DNA of 64,000 nt, from positions 372,001-436,000 of the forward strand of contig JABAQM010000001.1 of NCBI GenBank assembly GCA_019187105.1, given 5' to 3'. The stretch comes from Fimbriimonadaceae bacterium. GTDB lineage: Bacteria; Armatimonadota; Fimbriimonadia; Fimbriimonadales; Fimbriimonadaceae. Numbering within the stretch: position 1 is the stretch's first letter; each line of letters begins with the position of its first letter. Of the stretch, positions 17,449 to 26,354 are shown one piece after another. A model generated the notes under the pieces. That model was not told the DNA's origin. It did not search any database and was given only the letters and a program-made list of their open reading frames with translations. The position numbers and the translations under genes are program-made.

Positions 17449-18117
17449 TTACTTGGGATCCGCACCGCCTCGAATGTCGTCGGACGCTGTCATGATTTCT
17501 TGAACCTGCCGGCCCTCCCCCATTACATCCTCGTCGCGGAGCCAAGCAAACCCTGGCAACAGGCAAACTTTTGTCCCTGCACCCGCGGTAGCTACCACAT
17601 TCTCGGTGGGGAGATAAAGAGCATGGCAACCAAACATGCCGTTCCATTCCAGTTCGACGCATTCGACAGCCGGCGTCGGCAAAGCCCTTACTGTTCGGGG
17701 CAGATGCAAGATGGCATCGGCGCTCTCACGCACGCGACCAAGCAAATCCATGTGATTGATGCAACCAAACGCATAGTCACCATATGGTGCTAGGGCAAAG
17801 CGGGCGTCTTCTAAGATATCCGCCGAACGTACTACCAGAAGAAAGCGGTCTGTTTCAGTGTCCTTTTTCCCAACAATCACCGAACCGATACCACCTTCCG
17901 GCAGGAATCTGGGAGCAGGGGCACCTCGAAGAAGGATTGCTTCCGACTCGCCGACTAGGCCGAGGATGGCCGTAATTCCCGCAGCCGAAGATAGGCGATG
18001 CATCACTTGATCTTCACATGCGCCATCGCTTTCAGCGGCTAAGTACGCAATGCTGGTTGTCACAAAACCAAAGCGTTCTTGTTGACATTCCGCTTTTACC
18101 CGCCGTAAGTACACCAT
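17449..18117 (-). CDS. Presumed immunity protein of the RHS toxin
   Basis: 222 residues, no recognised family. Its ATG (18117) overlaps the RHS stop codon by one base (TAATG), the classic position of an immunity gene directly after a polymorphic toxin tip. There is no signal peptide or membrane segment, so it should be cytoplasmic, as expected for protection against a toxin that acts inside the cell. Visible segments include AAGITAILGLVGESEAILLR near residues 45-65 and DRFLLVVRSADILED near 90. The role is inferred from position only. Beyond its 3' end lies an RHS core remnant, consistent with past exchange of toxin-immunity cassettes at this site. Confidence 0.6.
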   Translation of the reverse strand: MVYLRRVKAECQQERFGFVTTSIAYLAAESDGACEDQVMHRLSSAAGITAILGLVGESEAILLRGAPAPRFLPEGGIGSVIVGKKDTETDRFLLVVRSADILEDARFALAPYGDYAFGCINHMDLLGRVRESADAILHLPRTVRALPTPAVECVELEWNGMFGCHALYLPTENVVATAGAGTKVCLLPGFAWLRDEDVMGEGRQVQEIMTASDDIRGGADPK

Positions 18118-21100
18118 TAGTCAATCATTGACTCTTTAAATCCTTCGATAAAGAGTGCGAATCGCGTCTTACCATACAGCTTCTGCGCCTGTGAAGCATA
18201 CTTGTCGTACAGGTCAATGTGAGGAGTACCATGCTTTCCAACACCATAGTCGCCAAAATCGATCCCCATTCTACTATTGTTTTTATCGCCCAGCCAGAGA
18301 TAACCGTTAGCATCAAATTGCCAGTTGACTAGCTCAAACTCTGCGCCGACCATTTTCCCAACAATTTGGCCAAACTTTTTCGCCATCATGTCAAGGATCT
18401 TGTCCTTTGCCCAGTTCTCTGCTGCCTTGCAGGCTGCAGCATTGTTGGTTTCCAATAAGTCGTCTAGGAACTGGGTAAGGATCAGGTCCATGAAAAGACC
18501 GGTGCGATCAACCGCATTAGTTGCGTTATTGCCGCAATAGACGTACCAGTTCTTTCCGTCTCCGGCCGGATCCTCACTTACAAACCGCCCCGTTCCCGGC
18601 TCGTAATACCGAGCCCGCATGTAGATGAGGCCGCTTTCGTCATCCTGCCGATGGCCGAGGTTGGCGCAATATCTTTGCCCCGGATTGCCAGTCGAAGAAC
18701 CCGACCTTACCGAGCCCCACACATCGTAAAGTCGGTTATTCGATACGGAGTAGTAAGGCGTCGAAGTAGATCGCGCCAACGTCGCGACCATATTCCCGTG
18801 GCCGTCATAGAGCGGATAGCTCGCTGTTTCATCCGCCGTACCCACCTTCTGGTAGATCGCATCTTGGCCCCTAGCCCCTAACGCATACCGCGTCACAACC
18901 CGCGCCTGCCCGGTGACGGAAACATCATCCTCATAGCAGGACGAACCATCGTACATGTACCGCGTCGTCGGCATGTCGACGGATGTGATGTCGTCATAAT
19001 GCCCGCTCGCGGTGATCTCGTCGTATTGCCAGGCAATCGTCAGCCCTTCCACCTTCTTGACTCTCATCCCATCCGCCCGGTAAGCATACGTCGCCCCGGT
19101 CGAAGCCCCGACGCACGAGAGCATCCGGTTCAACAAGTCCCAGCTATACCGCTGCACACCGCTGGTCCCATAATTCCGCCACGTCCGGTTCCCCAGAATG
19201 TCGTGCTGGTAGTCGTAGCCAGGTGAAGCGCTCATGCGGTTCAAGTTGTCGTAAGCATAGCCCGAGTTCGCCCGATTCCCGGCCGCGTCATAGCTCCAGG
19301 TGTGCGTCGTGGCGCCGTCGTATTCCACCGCCGTCAAGTAGTCCTCCAGCGAGTCGTAATCGTATTCTTCGGTGCTGTAAGCGGTATCGCTCGCATTCCG
19401 ATAGGTCGCGCTCAGCCGCAGCCCCTTTGTGTTGTCGTAGGTATACACCGTCCGCCCGATGCGGCTCTCGCTATCCAGCTCCCCGCCCGAATCGAAGTTC
19501 TGCCACCAATGGGCCACATCTAGCGCCTGGCCGCGCTGGTTGTAGGTGTTCGCGACCACCGCCCGGCGCGAGGCGATCAGCTCGTCGTAGTCGCTTGTCC
19601 CGTTGGGAGACTGGGCGAAGGCCGAATAGAGCAGCCGCCCGCCGTGGTCGAACTGGTAGTGGAACTCCTCGGCGGTCCGTTCGCCCGAACTATCCAGCCG
19701 GTTCAGGGTCTGGAACGCCCGCGAGCCGCTCTCGGGCGAACCCACCCGAATGAAATCGAAGTAGCCCCACTTTGTGGTGCCGTTGTTGGTCGCGTGGCTC
19801 TTACTCGCCACATCCCCGACGACGGTGTAATCGTAGGTCGTCGTATGATTGGAAGCCGAACTCGCCAGATGCTGCTCCTGGATGCTCAGCAGCTTGCCAT
19901 AGCGGTGCGGCTCGCTGGAGTTCGTGTAGTAGGCGTAGTTCAAGATGACGTTCGAGAGCCGGTCCCAAGCCTGGGTCATCACCCCGTTCGTGATGCCGCT
20001 CGAGCCGTAGGCGTAGCTCGCGATGTTCTTGACCGGGTTCACGTTCGTATGCTGGACCAGCGTCACCTGATCGTCGGCGTTATAAGTCGTCTCGATCACC
20101 CGCCCCGCCGCATCGGTGATAGCCAGCGGCTTGCCCCAGTAGTTGTAAGCGCTGGTCTCGGTCGTGCGGTTGATCTTGCCCGATCCCGCATCCTCAACGA
20201 CCTCCGTCACCCCGCCCCAATACGGCGAAGCCAGCGACGTGTCGTAGGCGGTGGTGGTCTTCACATAAACGTAAGTGCTGCTCGTCCCCGCCGTTCCGGA
20301 GTGCAGCTTCTCGATCTGCACCGGCCGCCCCTTGTCGTCGTATTCCATCTTGGAAACCGAAGCATTGGCGTCGGTCACCGTGATCGTGTTCCGCCAGTTC
20401 GAGCCCGACGAGTTACTGTAGCTCGCGTACTTGCTGTCGTAAACTGCCTTTAGCGCCCCCGCCGCCGCGCCGCCCGTGGTTTGGGTGTTCGTGTAGTACT
20501 CCGAGAACTTGAACCGCCCGCTCGGGTCTTTCACCGCCTTCTGTTGATAGTACTTATCGGCTCCGTGATAGGCGTATTCGGTGGTCAGGGTCGGGAGGCC
20601 ATCGGCATATTGCGACCGGTTTAGCGGTGAACCCAGGTAGTTATAGTCGGTCCAGGTTTCGCCGCGAATAGCGTTGTAGTTCTCGGTGGGGAACTGCCGC
20701 TCTTCGTAGAGGCTGCCCACGATGCGCTGCGCTTGGGAGAAGCGCTCGCTATAGACGCACAGGCTGTTGGTGCGCACGAGCTTTTGCCAGATCCCTGCCT
20801 GGTAGTTGTTGATCCACCACTCCATCGGCAGATCGGCGTCGGGCAAGCACTCTGCCTGAGTTGGCGTGGAGTCGTCCATCATGCCGACGACGAAAAAGTC
20901 CTCGTGCTGCCAGTTTCCGTTCTGGCTGTATTCGGGAGAGACATACATCATCCCCTCGTTCGTGGACACCGGGTTGGTGCCGTCGAGGTACCAATCGGTG
21001 AAGGTCGTGCCGTAGGTATCGGCCCCGCTCGTAAAGTCGGCGTTCGTCGTCCCGAAAGTGGAGAAGCTCGTCTTGGTGCCGTCCGAGTGGCTGATCCGGT

Positions 21101-22319
21101 AGGCGCAAAGTGACGTAATCGGGGCGTACCACGGGCGAAGATCGTAATCTTCCCACTCGTAATCAATCGTCGTGGTCAATCCTCTCGGATCGGTGATATC
21201 GGTGATCACCGTCGCGGTCAGGCCGCCCGTTAAGCGCGTATAGGTGTCGTAGCCGTAGGTCGTTACCTTTCCCGAACTGGTTGTCGCCGATTCAAGGTGC
21301 CCGGATGTCGTGTAGTCGAAGTCGACGTACCGTCCGCCCCCGTCGATCACGCGTGAGACGCGATCAGAAGGTTGCCCATTTCCGCCCCAGACAAACTCGA
21401 TGACCTTGCCATTCGGCGCCTCGATCTCGATGAGTTTTCGCTCGGTGGTCGCGCTGTGCGTCTTGCTGAAGTTCACGGTTTCGGTGGAATACGTGAATGT
21501 TGTCTGGTTGTTGTGGCGGTCCTTGATCCAGACGACCTTGAGGACGTTCCCTTCAACGTTCTCGCCCCACTCCGTCCCCATCGTCTCGTATCGGTATTGG
21601 GTGCCCTCCGGGGTGGTAAGCGTCATGGCGCTCATCACCTGACGTACCCCGCTGCCGTCGGCGACGTAGTCGTAGGCGACATCGGTCTTGTTGTTGTCCC
21701 AATCGGGATTGGTGAGAATGCCGTCCACATCGCGCTGGATCGTCTCGACCTGTCCAGCGGCGTCGATTGCCAGCACCGCATCGACCGGCTGCGCCGCCGA
21801 TTCGCCCAGATTCGGATCGATCGCGCCAACCGGACGCTCGGCAAAGGCGACGGGAACGGTGCGCACGGGAGCCGACGACGACTTGAGGGTCGCCCCCGCC
21901 GTCGAGCGGATATCCGAACTCAGCGTCCAGCCGACCCCAAAGGGACCCTCGTCCCCGTTGTTGGCGCTATACGTCCGGCTCACATTCACGGGCACGCCGA
22001 ACGACGTTTCACAGGCAAGGTCGGTGACTGAGAACGAGAAGTTACCGGTGGCAAGGTCCACACCTTTGTAAACCACGCTCCACTTCTGTGGGGCGGCAAC
22101 GTACGGATTCTCGCCCGTCTTGCCTTTCAGGCTGATCAGCTCGTCATCGGTCAGGAGGCGCGTTTCAGGCATTTGCCACGCGGTCGCCACCACTTCGCCG
22201 ATCGACTTGGAAGGCGTTTGTGCCTTTGCCGCCGGCAGGGGCGGAATGAACCCGGATATCAGGCCAAGGCAGGCAAAAGTCGCGCCGAGGCGATGGAAGC
22301 TCGAATGAGTGGAAATCAT
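18117..22319 (-). CDS. RHS-repeat polymorphic toxin with unfamiliar C-terminal tip
   Basis: 1400-residue secreted RHS/YD-repeat protein. An N-terminal signal peptide (residues ~1-33, ending AKA-QT) is followed by a DUF6531-like start (GVDLATGNFSFSVTDL). Many YD-type repeats follow, for example YDTYTRLTGG and YDYDSLEDYLTAVEYDGATT. The RHS-associated core is at about 1210-1275 (GLIYMRARYYEPGTGRFVSE, ending NAVDRTGL). Residues 1276-1400 form a tip of 125 residues after the core that I cannot place. It starts with an amphipathic helical part and ends with GIDFGDYGVGKHGTPHIDLY and FIEGFKE. The DNA encoding the tip is visibly more AT-rich than the core, as is common for exchanged toxin tips. The ATG overlaps the stop of the upstream peptidase gene (ATGA) and the stop overlaps the presumed immunity gene, so the four genes form one operon. 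The RHS shell should encapsulate the tip; the toxin activity is unknown. Confidence 0.88.
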   Translation of the reverse strand: MISTHSSFHRLGATFACLGLISGFIPPLPAAKAQTPSKSIGEVVATAWQMPETRLLTDDELISLKGKTGENPYVAAPQKWSVVYKGVDLATGNFSFSVTDLACETSFGVPVNVSRTYSANNGDEGPFGVGWTLSSDIRSTAGATLKSSSAPVRTVPVAFAERPVGAIDPNLGESAAQPVDAVLAIDAAGQVETIQRDVDGILTNPDWDNNKTDVAYDYVADGSGVRQVMSAMTLTTPEGTQYRYETMGTEWGENVEGNVLKVVWIKDRHNNQTTFTYSTETVNFSKTHSATTERKLIEIEAPNGKVIEFVWGGNGQPSDRVSRVIDGGGRYVDFDYTTSGHLESATTSSGKVTTYGYDTYTRLTGGLTATVITDITDPRGLTTTIDYEWEDYDLRPWYAPITSLCAYRISHSDGTKTSFSTFGTTNADFTSGADTYGTTFTDWYLDGTNPVSTNEGMMYVSPEYSQNGNWQHEDFFVVGMMDDSTPTQAECLPDADLPMEWWINNYQAGIWQKLVRTNSLCVYSERFSQAQRIVGSLYEERQFPTENYNAIRGETWTDYNYLGSPLNRSQYADGLPTLTTEYAYHGADKYYQQKAVKDPSGRFKFSEYYTNTQTTGGAAAGALKAVYDSKYASYSNSSGSNWRNTITVTDANASVSKMEYDDKGRPVQIEKLHSGTAGTSSTYVYVKTTTAYDTSLASPYWGGVTEVVEDAGSGKINRTTETSAYNYWGKPLAITDAAGRVIETTYNADDQVTLVQHTNVNPVKNIASYAYGSSGITNGVMTQAWDRLSNVILNYAYYTNSSEPHRYGKLLSIQEQHLASSASNHTTTYDYTVVGDVASKSHATNNGTTKWGYFDFIRVGSPESGSRAFQTLNRLDSSGERTAEEFHYQFDHGGRLLYSAFAQSPNGTSDYDELIASRRAVVANTYNQRGQALDVAHWWQNFDSGGELDSESRIGRTVYTYDNTKGLRLSATYRNASDTAYSTEEYDYDSLEDYLTAVEYDGATTHTWSYDAAGNRANSGYAYDNLNRMSASPGYDYQHDILGNRTWRNYGTSGVQRYSWDLLNRMLSCVGASTGATYAYRADGMRVKKVEGLTIAWQYDEITASGHYDDITSVDMPTTRYMYDGSSCYEDDVSVTGQARVVTRYALGARGQDAIYQKVGTADETASYPLYDGHGNMVATLARSTSTPYYSVSNNRLYDVWGSVRSGSSTGNPGQRYCANLGHRQDDESGLIYMRARYYEPGTGRFVSEDPAGDGKNWYVYCGNNATNAVDRTGLFMDLILTQFLDDLLETNNAAACKAAENWAKDKILDMMAKKFGQIVGKMVGAEFELVNWQFDANGYLWLGDKNNSRMGIDFGDYGVGKHGTPHIDLYDKYASQAQKLYGKTRFALFIEGFKESMID

Positions 22320-23290
22320 GGCGTTTTCGAGTGAGTAATGGGGTGGGTGGTGACAACAACGGTCGAGAAAGCGATGCGGCTGAGCTTAGCCGGATCGACG
22401 GAGAAGGTCTCTTTGGTGGCGGGGTCGTACGCCCAGAGGACACGGCCGTTGCGAGATTCCAGTACGCGGAAATGCTCCCCGCTGAGCCAGATCGCCGGCA
22501 AAGGCAACGCGGCGAAGTCATCACGATTGACGCGATACGCATAGGACTGGAGACCGGCCAGCTTCAGCCCGGCTTGCATCCCCTTGACGCTGGTGCCGGA
22601 GGCATCCGTCCCGCAAGCCGTTCGCAAGACGGCTTCGTCGAGCGAATCCCTGCCGAGAACGGACAGTAACCGATTGATGCTCTGGGGGCCGCAGTCCGTT
22701 GCCGATGCCTTGCCCATTCGATTCTGGTTGGCAGGTGGCTCCCACTCGGGCTTGTTCGCCAGGCTGTCGGTGGCCTCACCCAATCGACCGCGAATTGGTC
22801 TGGCGAGCTTCGAAGTCGGGTTGTCGTTGAGCAGTTCTCGAAGCTCGCTGCGGCCCTGCTCCGTACGTCCATCGGCGAGGAGACAAACCGCTGCTTGATA
22901 ACGTGCCTGATCCTCTAGCTGCTGACTGACGTTGGTGGAAGCCTTGTCATCGGGAGCCAACTCCGCAGCCCTTAAGAACTCTGTCCGAGCCGTACTAAAG
23001 TCTTTTTGCCGTCCGGCCGCATATCCCATGATCATCTGAGCCCGGACAGCGACGATGCGCTCTGCCGACTTTCTTGACGTGCCGAGCGCCGCGACAATGT
23101 TTTCGCATCGCACAGCGGCATCTTTGTAACGTTGCGATGCCAAGTCGCGCTCTGCATGCAGCAGCGAGGCGGAATGGGAGGGTCGAGAACCTGCCGCTCG
23201 GACCATCAGGGCGACGGCAACGACGGCGATCATACCGACACAGAGCCTTAGAACAGAAGCTGAGCTGGCTTTCATAGCGTTGGGTTTCAT
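22316..23290 (-). CDS. Membrane-anchored C39-like cysteine peptidase
   Basis: 324 residues from the ATG at 23290, chosen because it overlaps the upstream stop as ATGA. One N-terminal membrane anchor spans residues ~13-34. A helical TPR-like region (~45-170, with RYKDAAVRCENIV and DFSTARTEFLRAAELAP) precedes a C39-type papain-like domain. Probable catalytic residues are Cys200 in TDCGPQSINRLL, His273 in SGEHFRVLE and Asp289 in AYDP. C39 peptidases usually cleave leader peptides of exported proteins. With an RHS gene directly downstream, a role in processing or presenting the RHS protein or the DNRLRE-like protein is plausible but inferred. The anchor places the catalytic domain outside the cytoplasm if orientation is N-in. 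Confidence 0.75.
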   Translation of the reverse strand: MKPNAMKASSASVLRLCVGMIAVVAVALMVRAAGSRPSHSASLLHAERDLASQRYKDAAVRCENIVAALGTSRKSAERIVAVRAQMIMGYAAGRQKDFSTARTEFLRAAELAPDDKASTNVSQQLEDQARYQAAVCLLADGRTEQGRSELRELLNDNPTSKLARPIRGRLGEATDSLANKPEWEPPANQNRMGKASATDCGPQSINRLLSVLGRDSLDEAVLRTACGTDASGTSVKGMQAGLKLAGLQSYAYRVNRDDFAALPLPAIWLSGEHFRVLESRNGRVLWAYDPATKETFSVDPAKLSRIAFSTVVVTTHPITHSKTP

Positions 23291-24471
23291 TGGCTCTTCA
23301 ATATCCACAGCCGCGGCCGTGTGTCGCGAAAGGTCTTCTTGGCGGTCTCATCTAGCGCCGACAAGGCCATAATCTGGCTCTCGTACTCGCGGCTAGCGAA
23401 GTAGCGCCAGTTCTTGATGCCGGTCTGCCCAGATTCGTAGTACAACACGACTGCGACGTTGGTGTATGAGTAAGGTCGATCCTCTTGATCGGCATCTTGG
23501 GTCAGATCCCAGTTCAAGTACTCATTGTTTGGCGAACTATTGGAGACTTCGAGAATGCTGAGCGGGAGCATATGATAGGGGTAGTCGCCCTCGTACTCGT
23601 ATTCCAACTCCTGCGGCACGATGTCCCATCGGTTGGCCCAGGTAAGGGAACCTTCATCGAAAGCAAGATTAGTGTCGTCGCTTCTAGGTAAGTAGGTTCC
23701 CGCATAAATGGCCTCCGAAGCCTGCGACGGCGGCGGTAGGTGAAACATGCTTAGGACAGCGAACTTGAATCCAGTGGTTTCACCACCGGCATTTGGGAAA
23801 CGCATCTGGATTCGCGCCGTTCCACTACGGTCGCCCTTATCCAGCATTCGCCCAACGAATAGCCCGCCTTTGTAACTGCTCGTCCCAAAATTCGCGTTGC
23901 GCTCGGCATCGTTCGGGTCGGGTGCCGAATTGCCAAAGGCAAAACCTTTGCGGGAATCGATGCTCGCGTCGGCTTCGGCAACAATCTTGGTAAGGGTGTA
24001 AGGGTATGTCGTCTGGGTCATGTCGGTCTCGGTCTGGCCGTTAACAATCCGTTCCCAGTAGTTCTTCACGACAAAAGAAACCGTGCCACCGGAAACCACA
24101 TTGTCGGTACCGGCAAGAACATGGACTTCGACGAGGTTCGCCCCTCCGCTGGGCGACCATAGCCGCATGACGAGATCGTTGCCCGAGATTGGGCTTGTAA
24201 GTTCCTCGTCATACCCACCGAGTGCGGTCGAACCGCCGGTGGAAATGGTTAGCGTCGAACTTGTGCAATCCCATCCCGAGCGGGTTGGAGCCGACCCCTG
24301 TACTTTGAGCACAAACGCATGCTTGCCGCTTACGGATGTCCAAGCGCCGCTGGCGTAGACATAGTGAGTTGTGCTACGCCGTTCTTCTCCGCTGACGAAG
24401 GGATCGAGCGAGGCACCCGCCACTTGACTGATGGCAAGGGACATTAGGAGGATTTTTAATCGAACTAGCAT
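23287..24471 (-). CDS. Secreted DNRLRE-like domain protein
   Basis: 394 residues with a signal peptide (residues 1-19, ending VAGA). The mature part begins with a beta-rich stretch. Residues ~165-290 read like a DNRLRE/CBM96-type jelly roll: EADASIDSR, NFGTSSYKGGLFVGRML, GTARIQMRF and NAGGETTGFKFAVLSM. In WapA- and RHS-type secreted proteins such a domain often lies N-terminal to the YD repeats. Here it is a separate protein at the head of the operon. It probably binds or scaffolds the RHS product at the cell surface (inference). A GAGGGA lies about 12 nt before the ATG. The 166 bp upstream to the frameshifted HTH gene hold the presumptive promoter; I see no clear hexamers. Confidence 0.7.
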   Translation of the reverse strand: MLVRLKILLMSLAISQVAGASLDPFVSGEERRSTTHYVYASGAWTSVSGKHAFVLKVQGSAPTRSGWDCTSSTLTISTGGSTALGGYDEELTSPISGNDLVMRLWSPSGGANLVEVHVLAGTDNVVSGGTVSFVVKNYWERIVNGQTETDMTQTTYPYTLTKIVAEADASIDSRKGFAFGNSAPDPNDAERNANFGTSSYKGGLFVGRMLDKGDRSGTARIQMRFPNAGGETTGFKFAVLSMFHLPPPSQASEAIYAGTYLPRSDDTNLAFDEGSLTWANRWDIVPQELEYEYEGDYPYHMLPLSILEVSNSSPNNEYLNWDLTQDADQEDRPYSYTNVAVVLYYESGQTGIKNWRYFASREYESQIMALSALDETAKKTFRDTRPRLWILKSQ

Positions 24472-24637
24472 AAAAAGTGATCCCTCAGAGCTAATCGCTG
24501 GTCATGGTCGATCCGGGCGTAGTGGTTCCGTCGTGCGGCTTGGTAGCAGCAGGATCGCAACTGCGACCCATGCCAACGCTGACGAATGCTTGCATGATTT
24601 TCCCACAATATGCCCCACAGCCCAGGAGTGCCTGGTG

Positions 24638-24980
24638 TTAATCACAGTATAAGCAAAAGTTCTGAAAATTGATCAACTTTTTTTCCACACCACCGAATGC
24701 TAACGGCACCTTGACGTTGGATGGATGCCATTTCGACCGGCAGGGATGCATAGCAAGCTGCCGTTGTTTGTAGGCGTACACGTGGGGTTCATTGAGCCTC
24801 ATGCGGCGAAGGTGCTCGTAGACGGTGCCGAGGCTCATATCCAGGGACGGTCGCTACTTCTCTATACTTCATGCCTTCGTCCCCGTCAAGCAGCGCCCAA
24901 TAGACCGCATAGCGCCGGTCTGGCATCGCTTCCAGCTCGTCGTCGATAACCATCGCGGGGGACCTCTTCGCCACATCCAA
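24638..24980 (-). pseudogene. Frameshifted copy of the small HTH protein family
   Basis: Two overlapping minus frames together give a relative of the HTH protein at 14023-14337. The first frame reads LEAMPDRRYAVYWALLDGD, KYREVATV. After a one-base shift near 24845 the second reads LDMSLGTVYEHLRRMRLNEP. Removing one C from the CCC run (minus strand GTCCCTGG) restores KYREVATVLDMSLGTVYEHL. I call it a frameshifted gene; a sequencing error or a slippage-expressed gene cannot be excluded. Confidence 0.6.
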
Positions 24981-25460
24981 ACAGACGTTGGTGAACCCTC
25001 CCTGAGCCTCCCTCAGCAGCGAGTATTGTGCATCAGCCCAGCGAGCAACTCGCGACGCTCCGCTCAGGGTCGCGCTGCGCCAATGGACATATCATTTTTC
25101 GGCCCACCCACGGGCATCAATGGCCGCTTTGAGGTTTTCCTTTTTTTAAGGGTCAAGTTTTCGAGCCCATTCATGCGCCGTGAACCTCGCGCTGGAACCT
25201 GAAACGTGTCATGGAAAAACCCACTTTGGAGACACCGCCCCGGCAATACTAACGGACCGAGATTTCTGTCTCGTCGAATGGTTCAAATCACGCACATGAA
25301 CGGTGCTCAAAGAGCGAGTTTCGGACCCCTCCCGTCTGGCGGCTCATGCGAGGCGGGCCAGGCCATGTTGCCGGGTCAGCGCAATGCCCTGACCCCCACA
25401 GTGGTCTGAAGTGGCCATGTCCAGATTGGACGGTCTCTCATCGAGGTCATGCAGCTGCCC
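24981..25460. other. Intergenic region without a recognised gene, one copy of the dispersed boundary motif
   Basis: No frame in this 480-bp stretch looks coding on either strand. It contains one copy of the motif that delimits the decayed repeats at 14.6-16.2 kb (GGAACCTGAAACGTGTCATG at 25194-25213). The copy lies 214 bp upstream of the frameshifted HTH gene, comparable to the position of the 14635 copy relative to the intact HTH gene. Nothing else stands out. Confidence 0.5.
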
Positions 25461-26354
25461 TCATCTGATCAATAATCTGTTGAGCGCGTGCCGCACGCGG
25501 CTTGTGCGGATGCCCTTCGAGTTGATCGAAAACGCGTCTCCCACAAACTGTACGGTTCCCTGAGCATCGACGACAATCGCCTCAACTCCTTTCCCTGGCG
25601 CAAGGCGATTCCAAGTATCTTCCGCTAGGCGCAGATCGACCGTCCGAACTCTTCCCGTTGGCCCCACCGAGACGAATGCAACATCGCGGTAAACCTTGCG
25701 CAGAGCCGCTACTTCCCTTTCGGACTCGGCACTGATTCGATCAGGAAACCAAAGAACCGAAGCATGGGACGTGTAGGGAGTCCATGTCCTACTCCGGCCG
25801 TCCGGGCCGGCACCCATCAGCCTCGGAATCTTGGCGCCGAGCTTCGCACGCCAATCGCCAAACAGCACTTTGAGATCCTCGCCATAACGACTGGTAGCGG
25901 TTTGGCCGACCACACTAACCGCATCCCCGACGCTCTCATCAACCCACTCGACTTTCCCGTCGGCATCGATAAGCGCCGCCATGCGCTTCACGGCTCCGGA
26001 AGGAGCAAGCGCACCATAGAGTGAGCAAGTCGCGCCTGTGGGGTCGGACAACATGGGAACCCCTGCCCTCTCTGCCTTCGAAAACTTGAAACGCGTTTCC
26101 TGCGGATCACGATTAATGGCGATCGTCTCGATCCCCTTTAGGCGCCAGCTCTGGACATCGTCACGGATATCCCTAACTTGAGCGGTTCATCCGGGCGTGA
26201 AGTCTTTCGGCCAGAACAATATGAGCAACCGCTTGCCTCGGTAATCCTCGAGGCGTCGCACCGTGCCGACTTCGTCACGTAACTCGAACGCCGGAGCCGA
26301 TTGCCCCGGCAACAATGACGACTGCAGGAGGATCGCGAGGTACCCGAGTGTCAT
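25461..26354 (-). CDS. Predicted selenocysteine peroxiredoxin (in-frame TGA at the peroxidatic position)
   Basis: BCP/AhpC-type thiol peroxidase read through a TGA: 297 residues with selenocysteine at position 56 (codon 26187-26189). Before the stop the frame gives PGQSAPAFELRDEVGTVRRL and LLILFWPKDFTPG. After it comes T-A-Q-VRDIRDDVQSW, a GIETIAINRD strand and LSDPTGATCSLYGAL. This is exactly the peroxiredoxin fold with the catalytic residue of the FTPG-C-T motif replaced by TGA. No other stop occurs. A compact hairpin follows the TGA (separate entry). The ATG at 26354 overlaps the CARDB gene stop (ATGA); a short hydrophobic N terminus suggests export. Residues ~150-297 form an extra domain I do not recognise. 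Without read-through this would be two fragments (26187-26354 and about 25461-26054). A Cys-to-stop pseudogene is the alternative. Confidence 0.75.
26153..26172 (-). promoter_or_regulatory. Candidate bacterial SECIS hairpin
   Basis: On the minus strand GGATATC-CGTGAC-GATGTCC forms a 7-bp stem (one G-U pair) with a six-base loop. The stem begins 14 nt after the in-frame TGA and the loop lies about 22-27 nt downstream of it. The loop has G as its second base followed by U. Position, stem length and loop G/U fit the loose bacterial SECIS model recognised by SelB. The hairpin lies within the coding sequence, as bacterial SECIS elements do. Confidence 0.65.

Noticed and set aside
18117-18495. Known toxin domain assignment for the RHS tip
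   Set aside because: I could not match the tip to any nuclease, deaminase, ADP-ribosyltransferase or peptidase motif with confidence, so it is left unnamed.
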